A DNA stretch of 8,710 bases from the NCBI GenBank assembly GCA_904502135.1, contig CAJGDE010000081.1:1-8710 (forward strand), read 5' to 3'. Both the position numbers and the translations under genes were made by a program. The stretch is from Kiritimatiellia bacterium (GTDB lineage Bacteria; Verrucomicrobiota; Kiritimatiellia; RFP12; UBA1067). Below, piece after piece: positions 1-8,321 of this stretch. How positions within the stretch are numbered: the first letter of the stretch is position 1; every line of letters begins with the position of its first letter. The notes below the pieces were generated by a model. That model made no database searches, was not told the DNA's origin, and saw nothing but the letters and a program-made list of their open reading frames with translations.

Positions 1-126
1 CGCGGGAGCACATGCACCGTAGAAACGCACCGCGTTTCGAAGGGTAGCCGCGCAGACCGAAGGTCGAGCGCACGAGCAAAGCGAAGTGGCCGCAAGGAGC
101 TGCGTTGCCGCGACATCCGCCGCATT
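1..126. repeat. GC-rich, hairpin-rich intergenic block, possible dispersed repeat
   Basis: Hand counts give about 65% GC for 1-60 and 67% for 61-120, against 35% for 121-180, so the boundary is abrupt. The block holds short self-complementary elements: GAAACGC/GCGTTTC (22-28 and 32-38, 3-nt loop), GACC/GGTC (55-58 and 62-65, GAA loop), a CC-GCAA-GG mini-hairpin near 90-97, and a direct repeat of GCACCG (14-19 and 27-32). On the minus strand a frame is open from an ATG at 125 to the edge, Arg-rich, with no ribosome binding site. A dispersed intergenic repeat or structured RNA seems likelier than a gene. The left end is cut by the window. Confidence 0.35.
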
Positions 127-250
127 TTGACAAGTCACTTAATCAAGGTAACACGCTGTTTTGATACTACTATCTTCTTTCTCACCCGAGAACACTCTAC
201 AGCAGTTACATGGGCGACATAACCGCTCACTACCGACATCCCGCAGAACT
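127..250. other. Intergenic stretch after the fusion gene, nothing clear
   Basis: This is AT-rich sequence between the fusion gene stop and the GC-rich block. It contains a weak 5-bp hairpin (TTCTC/GAGAA near 179-192) without a T-run in the sense direction, and an isolated TTGACA (127-132) without a matching -10. I see no convincing terminator, promoter or gene. Confidence 0.5.
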
Positions 251-3200
251 TTAAAGCACATCACCGTCGACCATTATCTTGCCGACAAGCCACGAAGTTC
301 CATTATACTTATCCGTTTTAAGTTCCTTTTCCGGGTTGCTAAGACGGAAGGCCACGCTTTTTCGCGACGGCTGATCTTTATCCAATTCAATCTCCACGGT
401 ATGTACACCGTAAGGCACTTCACCAACGAGAAAGTTATGAAGCCGGTAATACGTACAGTAGCTGTCGAAACGGGGCACCGGCTTTTTGTTTCGCACTCCG
501 TCAAGAGTCACCCAAACCTGCCCGCAGTCAGGCCCGAGCAGATCATAAATGCGGCAGGCCTTACCCTTAAACCGGAATGAGATTTTCGCGCCCGGCTTTC
601 TCGCAAGGAAAACATCTCCGTTGAAACGCCCTGAGAAAAATTTAAGGTCGTCATATTTTTTATCTCCGCACGGAAGCGTCACCCATTCTCCGCTAAGCAT
701 GGACGGTTTTATCTCGACCAACTTGGCATTTTCACTGTTATCCTCTCTCACGGCAGATGAAAGAGTCTTCGTCCGATCAATCCCCGCAAGGCCCTCCATC
801 TGAGAAAACGCATTCACAATCGACTGAAGATAAAAGTCATGCCCCTCGTCTCTCGGATGAACGCCATCATTGGAGAATAAAATCCGGGAATCGCTCGCCA
901 GCAAGGCTCGCACTTTCTTATCATGCTCAGGATCGCTTTTAGGAACAGCCGTTTCTATCTCATGCGCGGTCATCATAAGTTTATCGTCTAAAACCGCTTG
1001 CCAAATCCGAGGGCCAAAATCAACCGTCGGTATTCCATAATGCTCGGCGACGGCATCATGACATCTAGCGGCCAAAGGACGAAACCCTTTTGAATACGTA
1101 TTGGTCATCGCCGTTGTGATTGTATAAGCGAAGACTATATCGGTGCGGGGGTTACGCTTTAGGGTCTGACGAACAATGCCCTCCATAGAGCGCAAGATGT
1201 TGTCTGCCCTCCCATAATCCCCGCCATCATTACAAGCGAACTCAACGAAAACCAAGTCGGGCTTGTGCTTTAAAACATCATCACCGACACGATACACACC
1301 CAAATCAGATCCTGTTCCACCAATCGCGGCGTTAATCTCCTTAATTTGCGCCTGCGGATACTTTTGACGAAGCCATTTGGTCGTCTTCACGCGCCAGCCG
1401 CCCTTTGAAGTGGCATCATCTCCCTGCTCCGTTATCGAGCCACCGAGATATCCAATCGTCACATTCTCGCCTCTTTGCAGTTTTGAAAGCACGTTTCCAA
1501 TACCCTTTCGCGGCGCGACTTCCACAGCCTTGGGCAAATAACTTTTTAGCGTTACAGGTCCCAATAGACCACTAGGCGATCTATCGGTAGAAACCTTGTA
1601 ACGCGTGGGAATCGACTGATAATGATTATTGAGAGTGTTGTATACCGTAACGGCTATCTCGTTTTTACCCTCTCTAAGAGAATCGGTAACATCTATCGTC
1701 CACGGCGGACAAGTGCGAGAGCCTATATCCTTGCCGTTGAGAGAAACTTTCGCCGCACATCCGACCGACCCGAGATCAAGCTCAAGGCGCTTAGACCCAA
1801 ACAGAAACGATTTCGGCACATTAACCGTCTTCTTGTAAATAGCTCCCCCGGAATAACACCTTAAGCCCTCAAAGCGAGCCCAGTCACCCAAAGACATCTC
1901 CGATTCGTCAACGACCAATTTTACAACATCGTTAAATGCGTTGCCGCCGACGAAGCCTTCCTTAAATTCAATCTCAAGGGTGAGAAGACCGTCTTTTATT
2001 TCTTTTTTGAGAACCTTGCCGTGAACATCGACTATCGCGTCAACCGTGCCCGGCGGCACAGAGGCGACAAAAGTGCCCTTCTTATGTTTGCCCGCGAACG
2101 GATCATAGTTCAGCCGTCCACCAAGAGAATTCCATTTCATGGAAAGCGGCAACGGTTTTTTATGAATGTATTTTTTGCCGAGAGTAACGTCCGCCAAGAC
2201 AAGCGACGCGCGGCCATAGCCTTCATATAAAACCTCAACGCTCGACCACCCGGCTTTTAAACGAATTTTTCTACCCACTTCAACATCCCTGCCGGCAACT
2301 TTAAGAGAAGTGATCGACGGAACCTTCCACTTTTCCTTTGACTGCGGGTCTATCGCCCAGGGCGTTTCGGCTTCAGCGGCGATAATCGCGACAAGATCAT
2401 GCGGCGCATAAACGAATGTTTTGTACGTGGTTTTCAGCGAGCGGTCGTTCTGCGGCGCATCCATGTCGTAATATCCTTTTGCGTCATACGGCCCCATCAC
2501 GAAAAACTGATCCGAAACTATTCTATTAAGCCCGTGATAGTTGTTTTGATTGCCGGGCTTATCAAAGACTCCATAACGCCACGAGAAGTTGTAGAGCTCG
2601 GCGCCTGAAGAGGGGAGGTTTCCGTTCTTGGTTTCGACGAAAAACTGCGGCCCGAAGCCCAAGTTCTCCGTGCGAGATTCTTCAACCCAGCGCATAGCGC
2701 GCACTTCAGGACCGATCTTGCCATTGAACGCGGGCAGTCTATAATCACCCCACTTGTTATCCATCGTCGGGACGAATGAAACGCGCCATTTTCCTCCGAC
2801 GGTAAGCACATCGGCTTTCTCCTGCGTTGAAACGGCCGGAACGACAGCCTCCCTGGAGCCCTTTTTAACGACTACAAGAAGCGGCTCGCCGGGGCGCGGC
2901 GACGAAATCTTTCTGCCAGTCCAAAGATCCCAGTATTCAACGCCGCCCTTCGCTCTTAGACGAATATCGCTCTTTGCGTCCCAATCGACAAAATAATAAA
3001 TGTCAGCATCGTCGAGCTTTCGGTGAATATATTTTAAACCCTTATTCCCGGCGACATCCGGCTTTGCCATAAGAGGAAGTTTTACATCTTCAACCTTCTT
3101 AACATCAATGACACGTCCGCCGCGAGAAGAAAATTCAGCAAGCTTCTCCTTTACCTTCTGACGCATCGCAAACATATCGGGCAAAAGAATCACGCGATAG

Positions 3201-6172
3201 CGCTCGCCGGAGACGACAAGCGCCACACCAAGATCATCCTCTTCGATTTCGGCCGAAAGAATCGACTTAGAATCAATGTAATCACAATCGGTCGTGCCTT
3301 CGACCGCAAGATGCTTTACGAGCTCATGAGCCAAAGGCACACTGCTCTTCAACGCCCTTTCGATATCGACGACGCACGGCTCCTGCGGCGTTAAAATCGC
3401 AACATCCGCAACATGCTTGCCGCGGGTGAGCATATACGAGAGGCGCTCGAAATATTTCAGCGTAGTATCCATCAGTTCCCAATATGGCTGATGGAAATGA
3501 TAACAAGGCGGCGCCCACTCGAACCAGCCGCCATATGTTGAATAATATAAGCCATGCAGATTAAGAAGGTTCGCTCCCCAGACATAGTTGCGGGCGGTGG
3601 CATCAAAAATTGAAGAGGTGCTGGCCTGCCAGCCTTGAGAGTGATAGCCCTCAAGCCAAACGCGAGGCCTGCGGTAGAGGTGTGAAATAGACGAGCCCAT
3701 CTTGCATTTAACAGGATCGGCCTTACCGCCAGGGGTATCAAACCCCGGCGCCGTATACCAACGCATATTGCGCATATAATCGCCAAACTCAATCGGATTT
3801 AGCCCGCGAGAGCTTGAATCGCAGGCATAAACTCTCCCGCGGCAGGCATGCCAATTGTAAATAGGTCTAAAGTAACGCTCTTCTGTCAGCTCGACCATGA
3901 CGTCATTGTAATCAAGCCGAAGGCGTGATACCTCTTCTGTGATCTCATTGCCTAAAAGCAACGCAAGCTTTGGAACAATGTCATAACCTTTTCTTTTTTT
4001 GAATTCCTCCGGAAAATCATCGCTCCAGACGTATGAATCGCCCGCCAAGCGCAATTCATCCTGAAAGAAATAGTCAAGCGCGTTATGGCATGATTGCGGA
4101 ACCTTCTCCCAAAACGGCTTGATAAAACGCTCAAGAACGCGCTTTGCCGACTCCGGATTCAGAGGATCAAGCGTATTCTCGCGCTCAAGTACAGTGACCT
4201 TTCCATCGACCAGTTTAATCACACGTGCGCGAGTTTCGGGAGAATCAATTCCAAGCTTTCTATAAAGATTGTCGCACCCGGGCCAATCAAGCGTATAACC
4301 AGAAAGCCCAATACCCATTCCAAGCCGCCCCGACTCTTCGGCTGCAAACTTGAACACATCCCACCACTCCGGCGAAAATATTGCAGGCTCAACCGGCATA
4401 GTCGGCCAGCCGTTCATCATCAGATGAGCGTAATTTACCTGCGTACCTGAAACGCCTTTGGCGTGCAAAGATCTAAGCTGCTCGGCTATACGCTCTTTGT
4501 TGAGCACATCTCCTGTCCACCACCAAAACGGGACTTCACCGTATCCGGGTGGCGGAGAGAGAAAAGCCTCCTCCAATGTTCTATTATCTCCTTCACCGAT
4601 AATCACAGCTCCCGTAAACTCCATTGCGCCCGAGCGCTTATGACGCGCCAAATGGCGAAGCTGGGCAAGGCCACGCTCAAATCCCTCGTCATCCGGCGCC
4701 CACATTTCAATCTTGTCGAAGTTCAAATCGATTTTATACGAACCTTTCTTCATCGATTTATCGCGCGTCGCGAAAATGTGCCTGAACGAATCGCTCTTGT
4801 CGGCGTGATTAAATCTGAGAACGCTGAAATCCAAAGGATTATCCAGCATCTTGGCAAAGTCCCACCGCTTGCCGTTATCTGCCTTGATCGACTCATAGCG
4901 CGCCCCAGGAAGAAGATCTGGAATCATCTTAAACAATGGCCCTAAAGGCGCAGCATTAATTCCTCTCTTCACCAGGTCTTCGCGAATTTCACCCATACGC
5001 TTCATGAAAACTTGCGTATCGGCGGCAGGGCCGTTTTTAAGAACATCGGCTATCGCCGCAAGGCGCGGCCATACTCTCCATTCGGCACCTTTTCTGTCTG
5101 GGACAAGTTCAGTCCAGAGATTACCCTGCCCTCCGAGAATATGTTTTTTGAACTCTTGCGGAACTCCCTCGCACGGATCGAAGCGGGCGATTTTTTCCAC
5201 GTTCAAATAAACGCCAAAGGGCTGATATTCCTCTTTGTCTCCTTCAAGCCCCTGAACATAATCAAGATAACAAAACGTGTCAGGACTCATCACTACATCA
5301 AAGCCCTTTTTCGCGGCGGCGACACCGAATGAAGCACCGCGATAACTTTGAATAATGACGCTGCGCGGCAGATCGTCCCAACTGGAAAGCTCATCCCAGC
5401 CCATCATCCGGCGACCTTTTTTCTCAAGATACTCCGCCATACGTTTCGTCGCCCAACCTTGCAGGGCGTGCGTATCTTTCAAACCGTATTTTTTGATTAC
5501 ACCCTGACAATCAGCGCACTTCTTCCAGTTTCCTCCCGTACATTCATCTCCTCCAATATGAATGACCTCCCCCGGAAAGAGTTCGCAGACCTCATCGAGA
5601 ATCTTCTTGAACATCTCGTATGTCGACTCTTTACCAAGACAGAACTCACCGCAATTCCAGAGCCCCGTACATCCTAACTGCGGATACGCGCGAACGGCGG
5701 CTGACGAGTGCCCAGGAAACTCAATCTCGGGAACAATGCGTATGCCGCGCTCAGCTGCATAGCGGATGATTTCGCGCACCTGATCTTTAGTGTAGAAAAA
5801 AGGTCCGTAATCACCATCCACGACATCAAGCCCCATAGTCGTTGTGCGTTTGGAGCTTGCCTTGCGAACAGAGCCGACCTCGGTAAGTTTCGGGTAACAA
5901 TCGAGCTGAAGCCTCCACCCGTCATGATCCGTCAAATGCCAATGAAAAACATTAAGATTATGCTCATGCATCAAATCGAGAGTCTTCTTGATGTCATCGA
6001 CCGTAAAGAAATGTCTTGCAACATCAAGCATATGCCCTCGCCAGGCGAACTTAGGCGTCTTGCCGCAATATTCAGACGCAAAAGCTATCGTCGAAAACAT
6101 AATACCAAACAAAGCAAAGAGCGCGAAAAATCTTCTTGATGAAGAATTATTATACATACACTTTTTATTCAT
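251..6172 (-). CDS. Secreted three-enzyme fusion: GH20 hexosaminidase, GH106-like glycosidase, SGNH esterase
   Basis: This 1973-residue protein has a signal peptide with likely cleavage at A-F-A/S (residue 32). The GH20 barrel covers about 37-410: substrate Arg in WRGHMLDVARHF (R45), HWHLTDHDGW (77-86), catalytic pair D209-E210 in HIGGDE, GWDE (258-261) and W353. It should release terminal beta-GlcNAc/GalNAc. Residues 415-527 resemble a GH20b domain. A GH106-like module covers about 531-1547: entry motif PFWWWTGD (548-555), candidate catalytic E706 (FFQDEL) and E841 (VWLEGY), an alpha/beta domain (about 920-1025), the PTMDNKWGDYRLPA segment (1135-1148) and a GH2-like jelly roll (1430-1547). 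Its sugar may be alpha-L-rhamnose, but this is unproven. The SGNH esterase covers about 1553-1795: S1579 (GGSIT), G1619, N1648 and D1769/H1772 (NDGVH). A beta-sandwich (1815-1973), perhaps glycan-binding, ends it. The first Met is chosen for its GAGGA Shine-Dalgarno; Met6 is possible. It lies 40 nt after the GH27 gene, so co-transcription is likely. Module assignments are strong; exact substrates are inferred. Confidence 0.95.
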   Translation of the reverse strand: MNKKCMYNNSSSRRFFALFALFGIMFSTIAFASEYCGKTPKFAWRGHMLDVARHFFTVDDIKKTLDLMHEHNLNVFHWHLTDHDGWRLQLDCYPKLTEVGSVRKASSKRTTTMGLDVVDGDYGPFFYTKDQVREIIRYAAERGIRIVPEIEFPGHSSAAVRAYPQLGCTGLWNCGEFCLGKESTYEMFKKILDEVCELFPGEVIHIGGDECTGGNWKKCADCQGVIKKYGLKDTHALQGWATKRMAEYLEKKGRRMMGWDELSSWDDLPRSVIIQSYRGASFGVAAAKKGFDVVMSPDTFCYLDYVQGLEGDKEEYQPFGVYLNVEKIARFDPCEGVPQEFKKHILGGQGNLWTELVPDRKGAEWRVWPRLAAIADVLKNGPAADTQVFMKRMGEIREDLVKRGINAAPLGPLFKMIPDLLPGARYESIKADNGKRWDFAKMLDNPLDFSVLRFNHADKSDSFRHIFATRDKSMKKGSYKIDLNFDKIEMWAPDDEGFERGLAQLRHLARHKRSGAMEFTGAVIIGEGDNRTLEEAFLSPPPGYGEVPFWWWTGDVLNKERIAEQLRSLHAKGVSGTQVNYAHLMMNGWPTMPVEPAIFSPEWWDVFKFAAEESGRLGMGIGLSGYTLDWPGCDNLYRKLGIDSPETRARVIKLVDGKVTVLERENTLDPLNPESAKRVLERFIKPFWEKVPQSCHNALDYFFQDELRLAGDSYVWSDDFPEEFKKRKGYDIVPKLALLLGNEITEEVSRLRLDYNDVMVELTEERYFRPIYNWHACRGRVYACDSSSRGLNPIEFGDYMRNMRWYTAPGFDTPGGKADPVKCKMGSSISHLYRRPRVWLEGYHSQGWQASTSSIFDATARNYVWGANLLNLHGLYYSTYGGWFEWAPPCYHFHQPYWELMDTTLKYFERLSYMLTRGKHVADVAILTPQEPCVVDIERALKSSVPLAHELVKHLAVEGTTDCDYIDSKSILSAEIEEDDLGVALVVSGERYRVILLPDMFAMRQKVKEKLAEFSSRGGRVIDVKKVEDVKLPLMAKPDVAGNKGLKYIHRKLDDADIYYFVDWDAKSDIRLRAKGGVEYWDLWTGRKISSPRPGEPLLVVVKKGSREAVVPAVSTQEKADVLTVGGKWRVSFVPTMDNKWGDYRLPAFNGKIGPEVRAMRWVEESRTENLGFGPQFFVETKNGNLPSSGAELYNFSWRYGVFDKPGNQNNYHGLNRIVSDQFFVMGPYDAKGYYDMDAPQNDRSLKTTYKTFVYAPHDLVAIIAAEAETPWAIDPQSKEKWKVPSITSLKVAGRDVEVGRKIRLKAGWSSVEVLYEGYGRASLVLADVTLGKKYIHKKPLPLSMKWNSLGGRLNYDPFAGKHKKGTFVASVPPGTVDAIVDVHGKVLKKEIKDGLLTLEIEFKEGFVGGNAFNDVVKLVVDESEMSLGDWARFEGLRCYSGGAIYKKTVNVPKSFLFGSKRLELDLGSVGCAAKVSLNGKDIGSRTCPPWTIDVTDSLREGKNEIAVTVYNTLNNHYQSIPTRYKVSTDRSPSGLLGPVTLKSYLPKAVEVAPRKGIGNVLSKLQRGENVTIGYLGGSITEQGDDATSKGGWRVKTTKWLRQKYPQAQIKEINAAIGGTGSDLGVYRVGDDVLKHKPDLVFVEFACNDGGDYGRADNILRSMEGIVRQTLKRNPRTDIVFAYTITTAMTNTYSKGFRPLAARCHDAVAEHYGIPTVDFGPRIWQAVLDDKLMMTAHEIETAVPKSDPEHDKKVRALLASDSRILFSNDGVHPRDEGHDFYLQSIVNAFSQMEGLAGIDRTKTLSSAVREDNSENAKLVEIKPSMLSGEWVTLPCGDKKYDDLKFFSGRFNGDVFLARKPGAKISFRFKGKACRIYDLLGPDCGQVWVTLDGVRNKKPVPRFDSYCTYYRLHNFLVGEVPYGVHTVEIELDKDQPSRKSVAFRLSNPEKELKTDKYNGTSWLVGKIMVDGDVL

Positions 6173-6178
6173 GACATT

Positions 6179-6183
6179 TCCTC
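6179..6183 (-). promoter_or_regulatory. Shine-Dalgarno of the fusion gene
   Basis: The minus strand reads TGAGGAAATGTC directly before ATG. GAGGA lies 6 nt from the start codon at 6172, the best ribosome binding site in the window. It supports the first Met over the in-frame Met6. The site lies in the 40-nt spacer after the GH27 stop, consistent with separate translation initiation on a shared transcript. I see no terminator in the spacer. Confidence 0.7.
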
Positions 6184-6212
6184 ATTTACAATTACTATCA
6201 GATAAAAATAAA

Positions 6213-8288
6213 TCATTGGCGAAGCATCTCGGCTGGAGCTCCGTCTTGCTTCATTAAAAGAAGCCATGCATTATCGCGAATATCGTTCATTCCCTCGCGT
6301 AAATGCCCGCACTTAAGGGGCGTAAATTTTATAAGATGGGTGGCGTGACCTGGAACGATGTATTCGTACTTGCCAAGAAACACTCCCTCATCCACCTGTC
6401 GCCATACATCTCGCGCGCGCCACTTGCACATCATACCTAATTCCTCCATGTTCATCACGATCTTCTGATCTCGCAGCGACTTGTTGTAAAGCCCTACCGC
6501 GATAGCGCCATCTTCCAATGGACGCGCCCATATTTCCCAGTCTTTGCCAGAGGCTATGCAACCTGCCGCCAAGCCAAGCGTATCTTGGCTTATTTCAAGC
6601 ACTTCATCATTTGTAAGAAGAGATAACGTAAATTCATCAATCTTCGTCATGTCGCAACCGATCATAAGCGGAGAGGCGACAAGCGCCCAGAGCGAAATGT
6701 GCGTATACTGCTCGTTTGGGGCAAGTCTCGACTGTTTAAAATCATTGAAACGCATTGGCCCTACACAAAGCATATCCGGGTCATTGTAAGAGCCTGGACG
6801 CGAATACAAAAACAGCGGCCTCATACAGTCTATCGCCATCTCAATCGACGCCCAGACATCAAATACATCACCCGCGATGCGCCAGCTGTGACCATCGACA
6901 ATATTGCCCCAATGACCGGGAGTTTCAAAACCGTATTCGCAAAGCGAAAAAACGATATCTCTCTTCTGATGTCTAAGGGCGCGTCCCATAAGCCAATAAG
7001 GCGGCATAACGCGCCAAACGCCGTTGCCGAACGCTTTCGTCCCGTACGAACAATAATCATACTTTAAATAATCAAATCCCCAATCCGCGAACGTCTTCGC
7101 ATCCTTTGCTTCATGACCGAAACTTCCAGTATGTTTCGCGCACGTCCAAGGCCCTGGAGAAGAATAGATTCCGGCTTTAAGACCAAGAGCATGAATCTTA
7201 TCCGTCATCGCTTTCATGTCAGGGAAACGGCAATTTGTCGCGATCGTCCCATCTGCAAGACGAGGCGGCCCCTTGAAGTCTTCGTGCTTGCACCTGCCTT
7301 TTGAGTCTTCGTAAAAATGCTGCCAGCAATCATCGATATTGATATAACTCCAACCGTGATCCGCAAGCCCGCTTGCAACCATGGCCTCGGCGGCAGAAAC
7401 AACCTTGTCTGCCGATACGGTTTCTCCGAATGCATTCCATGAGTTCCAACCGAGCGCGGGGGTAAGACAAATCTTGTCGCCCACTTTAAGCGTAAGGGTA
7501 CGCTCGGCAGAGCCGCTTGAATTCTTGGCCGAAAAAACTATCTCATAATCGCCGCGCTTTTCGACCGAACCCGACAAAATCTGGCTCGACGGATCAAATT
7601 TAAGGCCAGAGGGAAGATTTCTCGCCGAAAGTTCCATCGGGCGCTCGCCTGTTACAGGCAGGCGATAAAGGACTGGATTACCCGGCCTTACGCCAAAAAC
7701 CTTAGGCCCATTTATCCTTGGCGCCGGGCCGCTTTTAGGAGTAAGAATGCCAAGTTGTCGGCGAGATGTCATTCGCACATCACCCGGGGGATATTTCCCG
7801 TCCTCATAGCTTATACTTATATTAAACCAATCGCCATGGTCTCCTTCGATACCATCGCCGCCGTCAAGAACCTTAAACGTAAGAGTTTTAGCCCCCTTAA
7901 GATCAACAGAAAAGTGCGATACTTTCTGATAGCGGCGCACCAAACCGGAATCGGCGGCTATTTTACCGTCAAGAAGAATTTGAAACTGCGCAACCCCTCC
8001 CTTTCCGTTATCGTCTATTGCGCAATCGGTTTCAAGGCGAAGAGCGCCTTCTCCCAGTTCAACGGTAAGATGAGAGTTGGCGTGCATCCCAAGGCAGTTC
8101 ATGTGCCCAGTCCAAAGACTTTTACCATTGACCTTCATCATGTAACTGCCGTCAAAAGCAGCTCCCACACGAACCTGGCCGCGATCGGCTGATCTGTCGT
8201 CAAGTTCAAACTGAGTCAACATAATGCTCTCAGCAGCTTTAAGAGCACCGCTTGCCGCCAAGACAATAAAGATCAATGATTTCTTCAT
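6213..8288 (-). CDS. Secreted GH27 alpha-galactosidase with NPCBM and Ig-like domains
   Basis: This 691-residue enzyme should hydrolyse terminal alpha-linked galactose outside the cytoplasm. A signal peptide (1-18, ALKA/A) precedes an NPCBM/CBM51-like beta-sandwich at about 22-162 (WTGHMNCLGMHANS, 59-72); that family includes galactose and blood-group-glycan binders. A putative-Ig-like domain follows (about 200-270, LPSGLKFDPSSQILSG). The GH27 barrel covers about 274-570: LGWNSWNAFG (279-288), the galactose-binding pair D319-D320 (INIDDCW), nucleophile D411 (LKYDYC), acid/base D474 (WRIAGD) and NDPDML (502-507). E451 in LCEYG sits where alpha-galactosidases carry Glu and alpha-N-acetylgalactosaminidases carry Ser, favouring galactose. 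A C-terminal beta domain runs to about 656 and an unusual 35-residue tail follows. The leader reads AAGAAAAATAATGCC before ATG, with no clear Shine-Dalgarno. A tandem hairpin pair separates it from the upstream gene, and the fusion gene starts 40 nt after its stop. Confidence 0.96.
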   Translation of the reverse strand: MKKSLIFIVLAASGALKAAESIMLTQFELDDRSADRGQVRVGAAFDGSYMMKVNGKSLWTGHMNCLGMHANSHLTVELGEGALRLETDCAIDDNGKGGVAQFQILLDGKIAADSGLVRRYQKVSHFSVDLKGAKTLTFKVLDGGDGIEGDHGDWFNISISYEDGKYPPGDVRMTSRRQLGILTPKSGPAPRINGPKVFGVRPGNPVLYRLPVTGERPMELSARNLPSGLKFDPSSQILSGSVEKRGDYEIVFSAKNSSGSAERTLTLKVGDKICLTPALGWNSWNAFGETVSADKVVSAAEAMVASGLADHGWSYINIDDCWQHFYEDSKGRCKHEDFKGPPRLADGTIATNCRFPDMKAMTDKIHALGLKAGIYSSPGPWTCAKHTGSFGHEAKDAKTFADWGFDYLKYDYCSYGTKAFGNGVWRVMPPYWLMGRALRHQKRDIVFSLCEYGFETPGHWGNIVDGHSWRIAGDVFDVWASIEMAIDCMRPLFLYSRPGSYNDPDMLCVGPMRFNDFKQSRLAPNEQYTHISLWALVASPLMIGCDMTKIDEFTLSLLTNDEVLEISQDTLGLAAGCIASGKDWEIWARPLEDGAIAVGLYNKSLRDQKIVMNMEELGMMCKWRARDVWRQVDEGVFLGKYEYIVPGHATHLIKFTPLKCGHLREGMNDIRDNAWLLLMKQDGAPAEMLRQ

Positions 8289-8321
8289 GGCATTATTTTT
8301 CTTATTTTATTTATAAACTAT
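8289..8321 (-). promoter_or_regulatory. AT-rich leader of the GH27 gene
   Basis: These 33 nt between the hairpin pair and the GH27 ATG are almost entirely A and T, with TTTATAAATAAAATAAG in the middle. A TATAAA-like -10 element could be read here, but no convincing -35 is placed upstream because that space is taken by the hairpins. No Shine-Dalgarno core is present. An unstructured AT-rich leader may itself give ribosome access. Confidence 0.25.

Noticed and set aside
1..125. Minus-strand Arg-rich open frame from an ATG at 125 to the window edge
   Set aside because: It has no Shine-Dalgarno, an extreme composition set by the GC-rich block, and hairpins throughout. Kept only as a note within the repeat call.
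127..155. TTGACA resembling a plus-strand -35 box
   Set aside because: No -10 element is found at 16-18 nt spacing and no plus-strand gene follows.
178..193. Small hairpin TTCTC/GAGAA as terminator of the fusion gene
   Set aside because: The stem is only 5 bp and no T-run follows in the direction of transcription.
161..580. Plus-strand open frame of 139 codons over the end of the fusion gene
   Set aside because: It lies antisense to a strong coding region, has no ribosome binding site or recognisable motif, and its composition is that of a reverse-strand shadow.
4592..4930. Possible frameshift or missed gene boundary between the GH20 and GH106-like modules
   Set aside because: The frame is continuous, codon use does not change, and no stop, internal ribosome binding site or signal peptide is visible before the GH106-like module.
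4463..6257. Several plus-strand open frames of 60-160 codons opposite the GH20 region
   Set aside because: They overlap one another and lie antisense to conserved catalytic motifs; none shows a domain, signal or start site.
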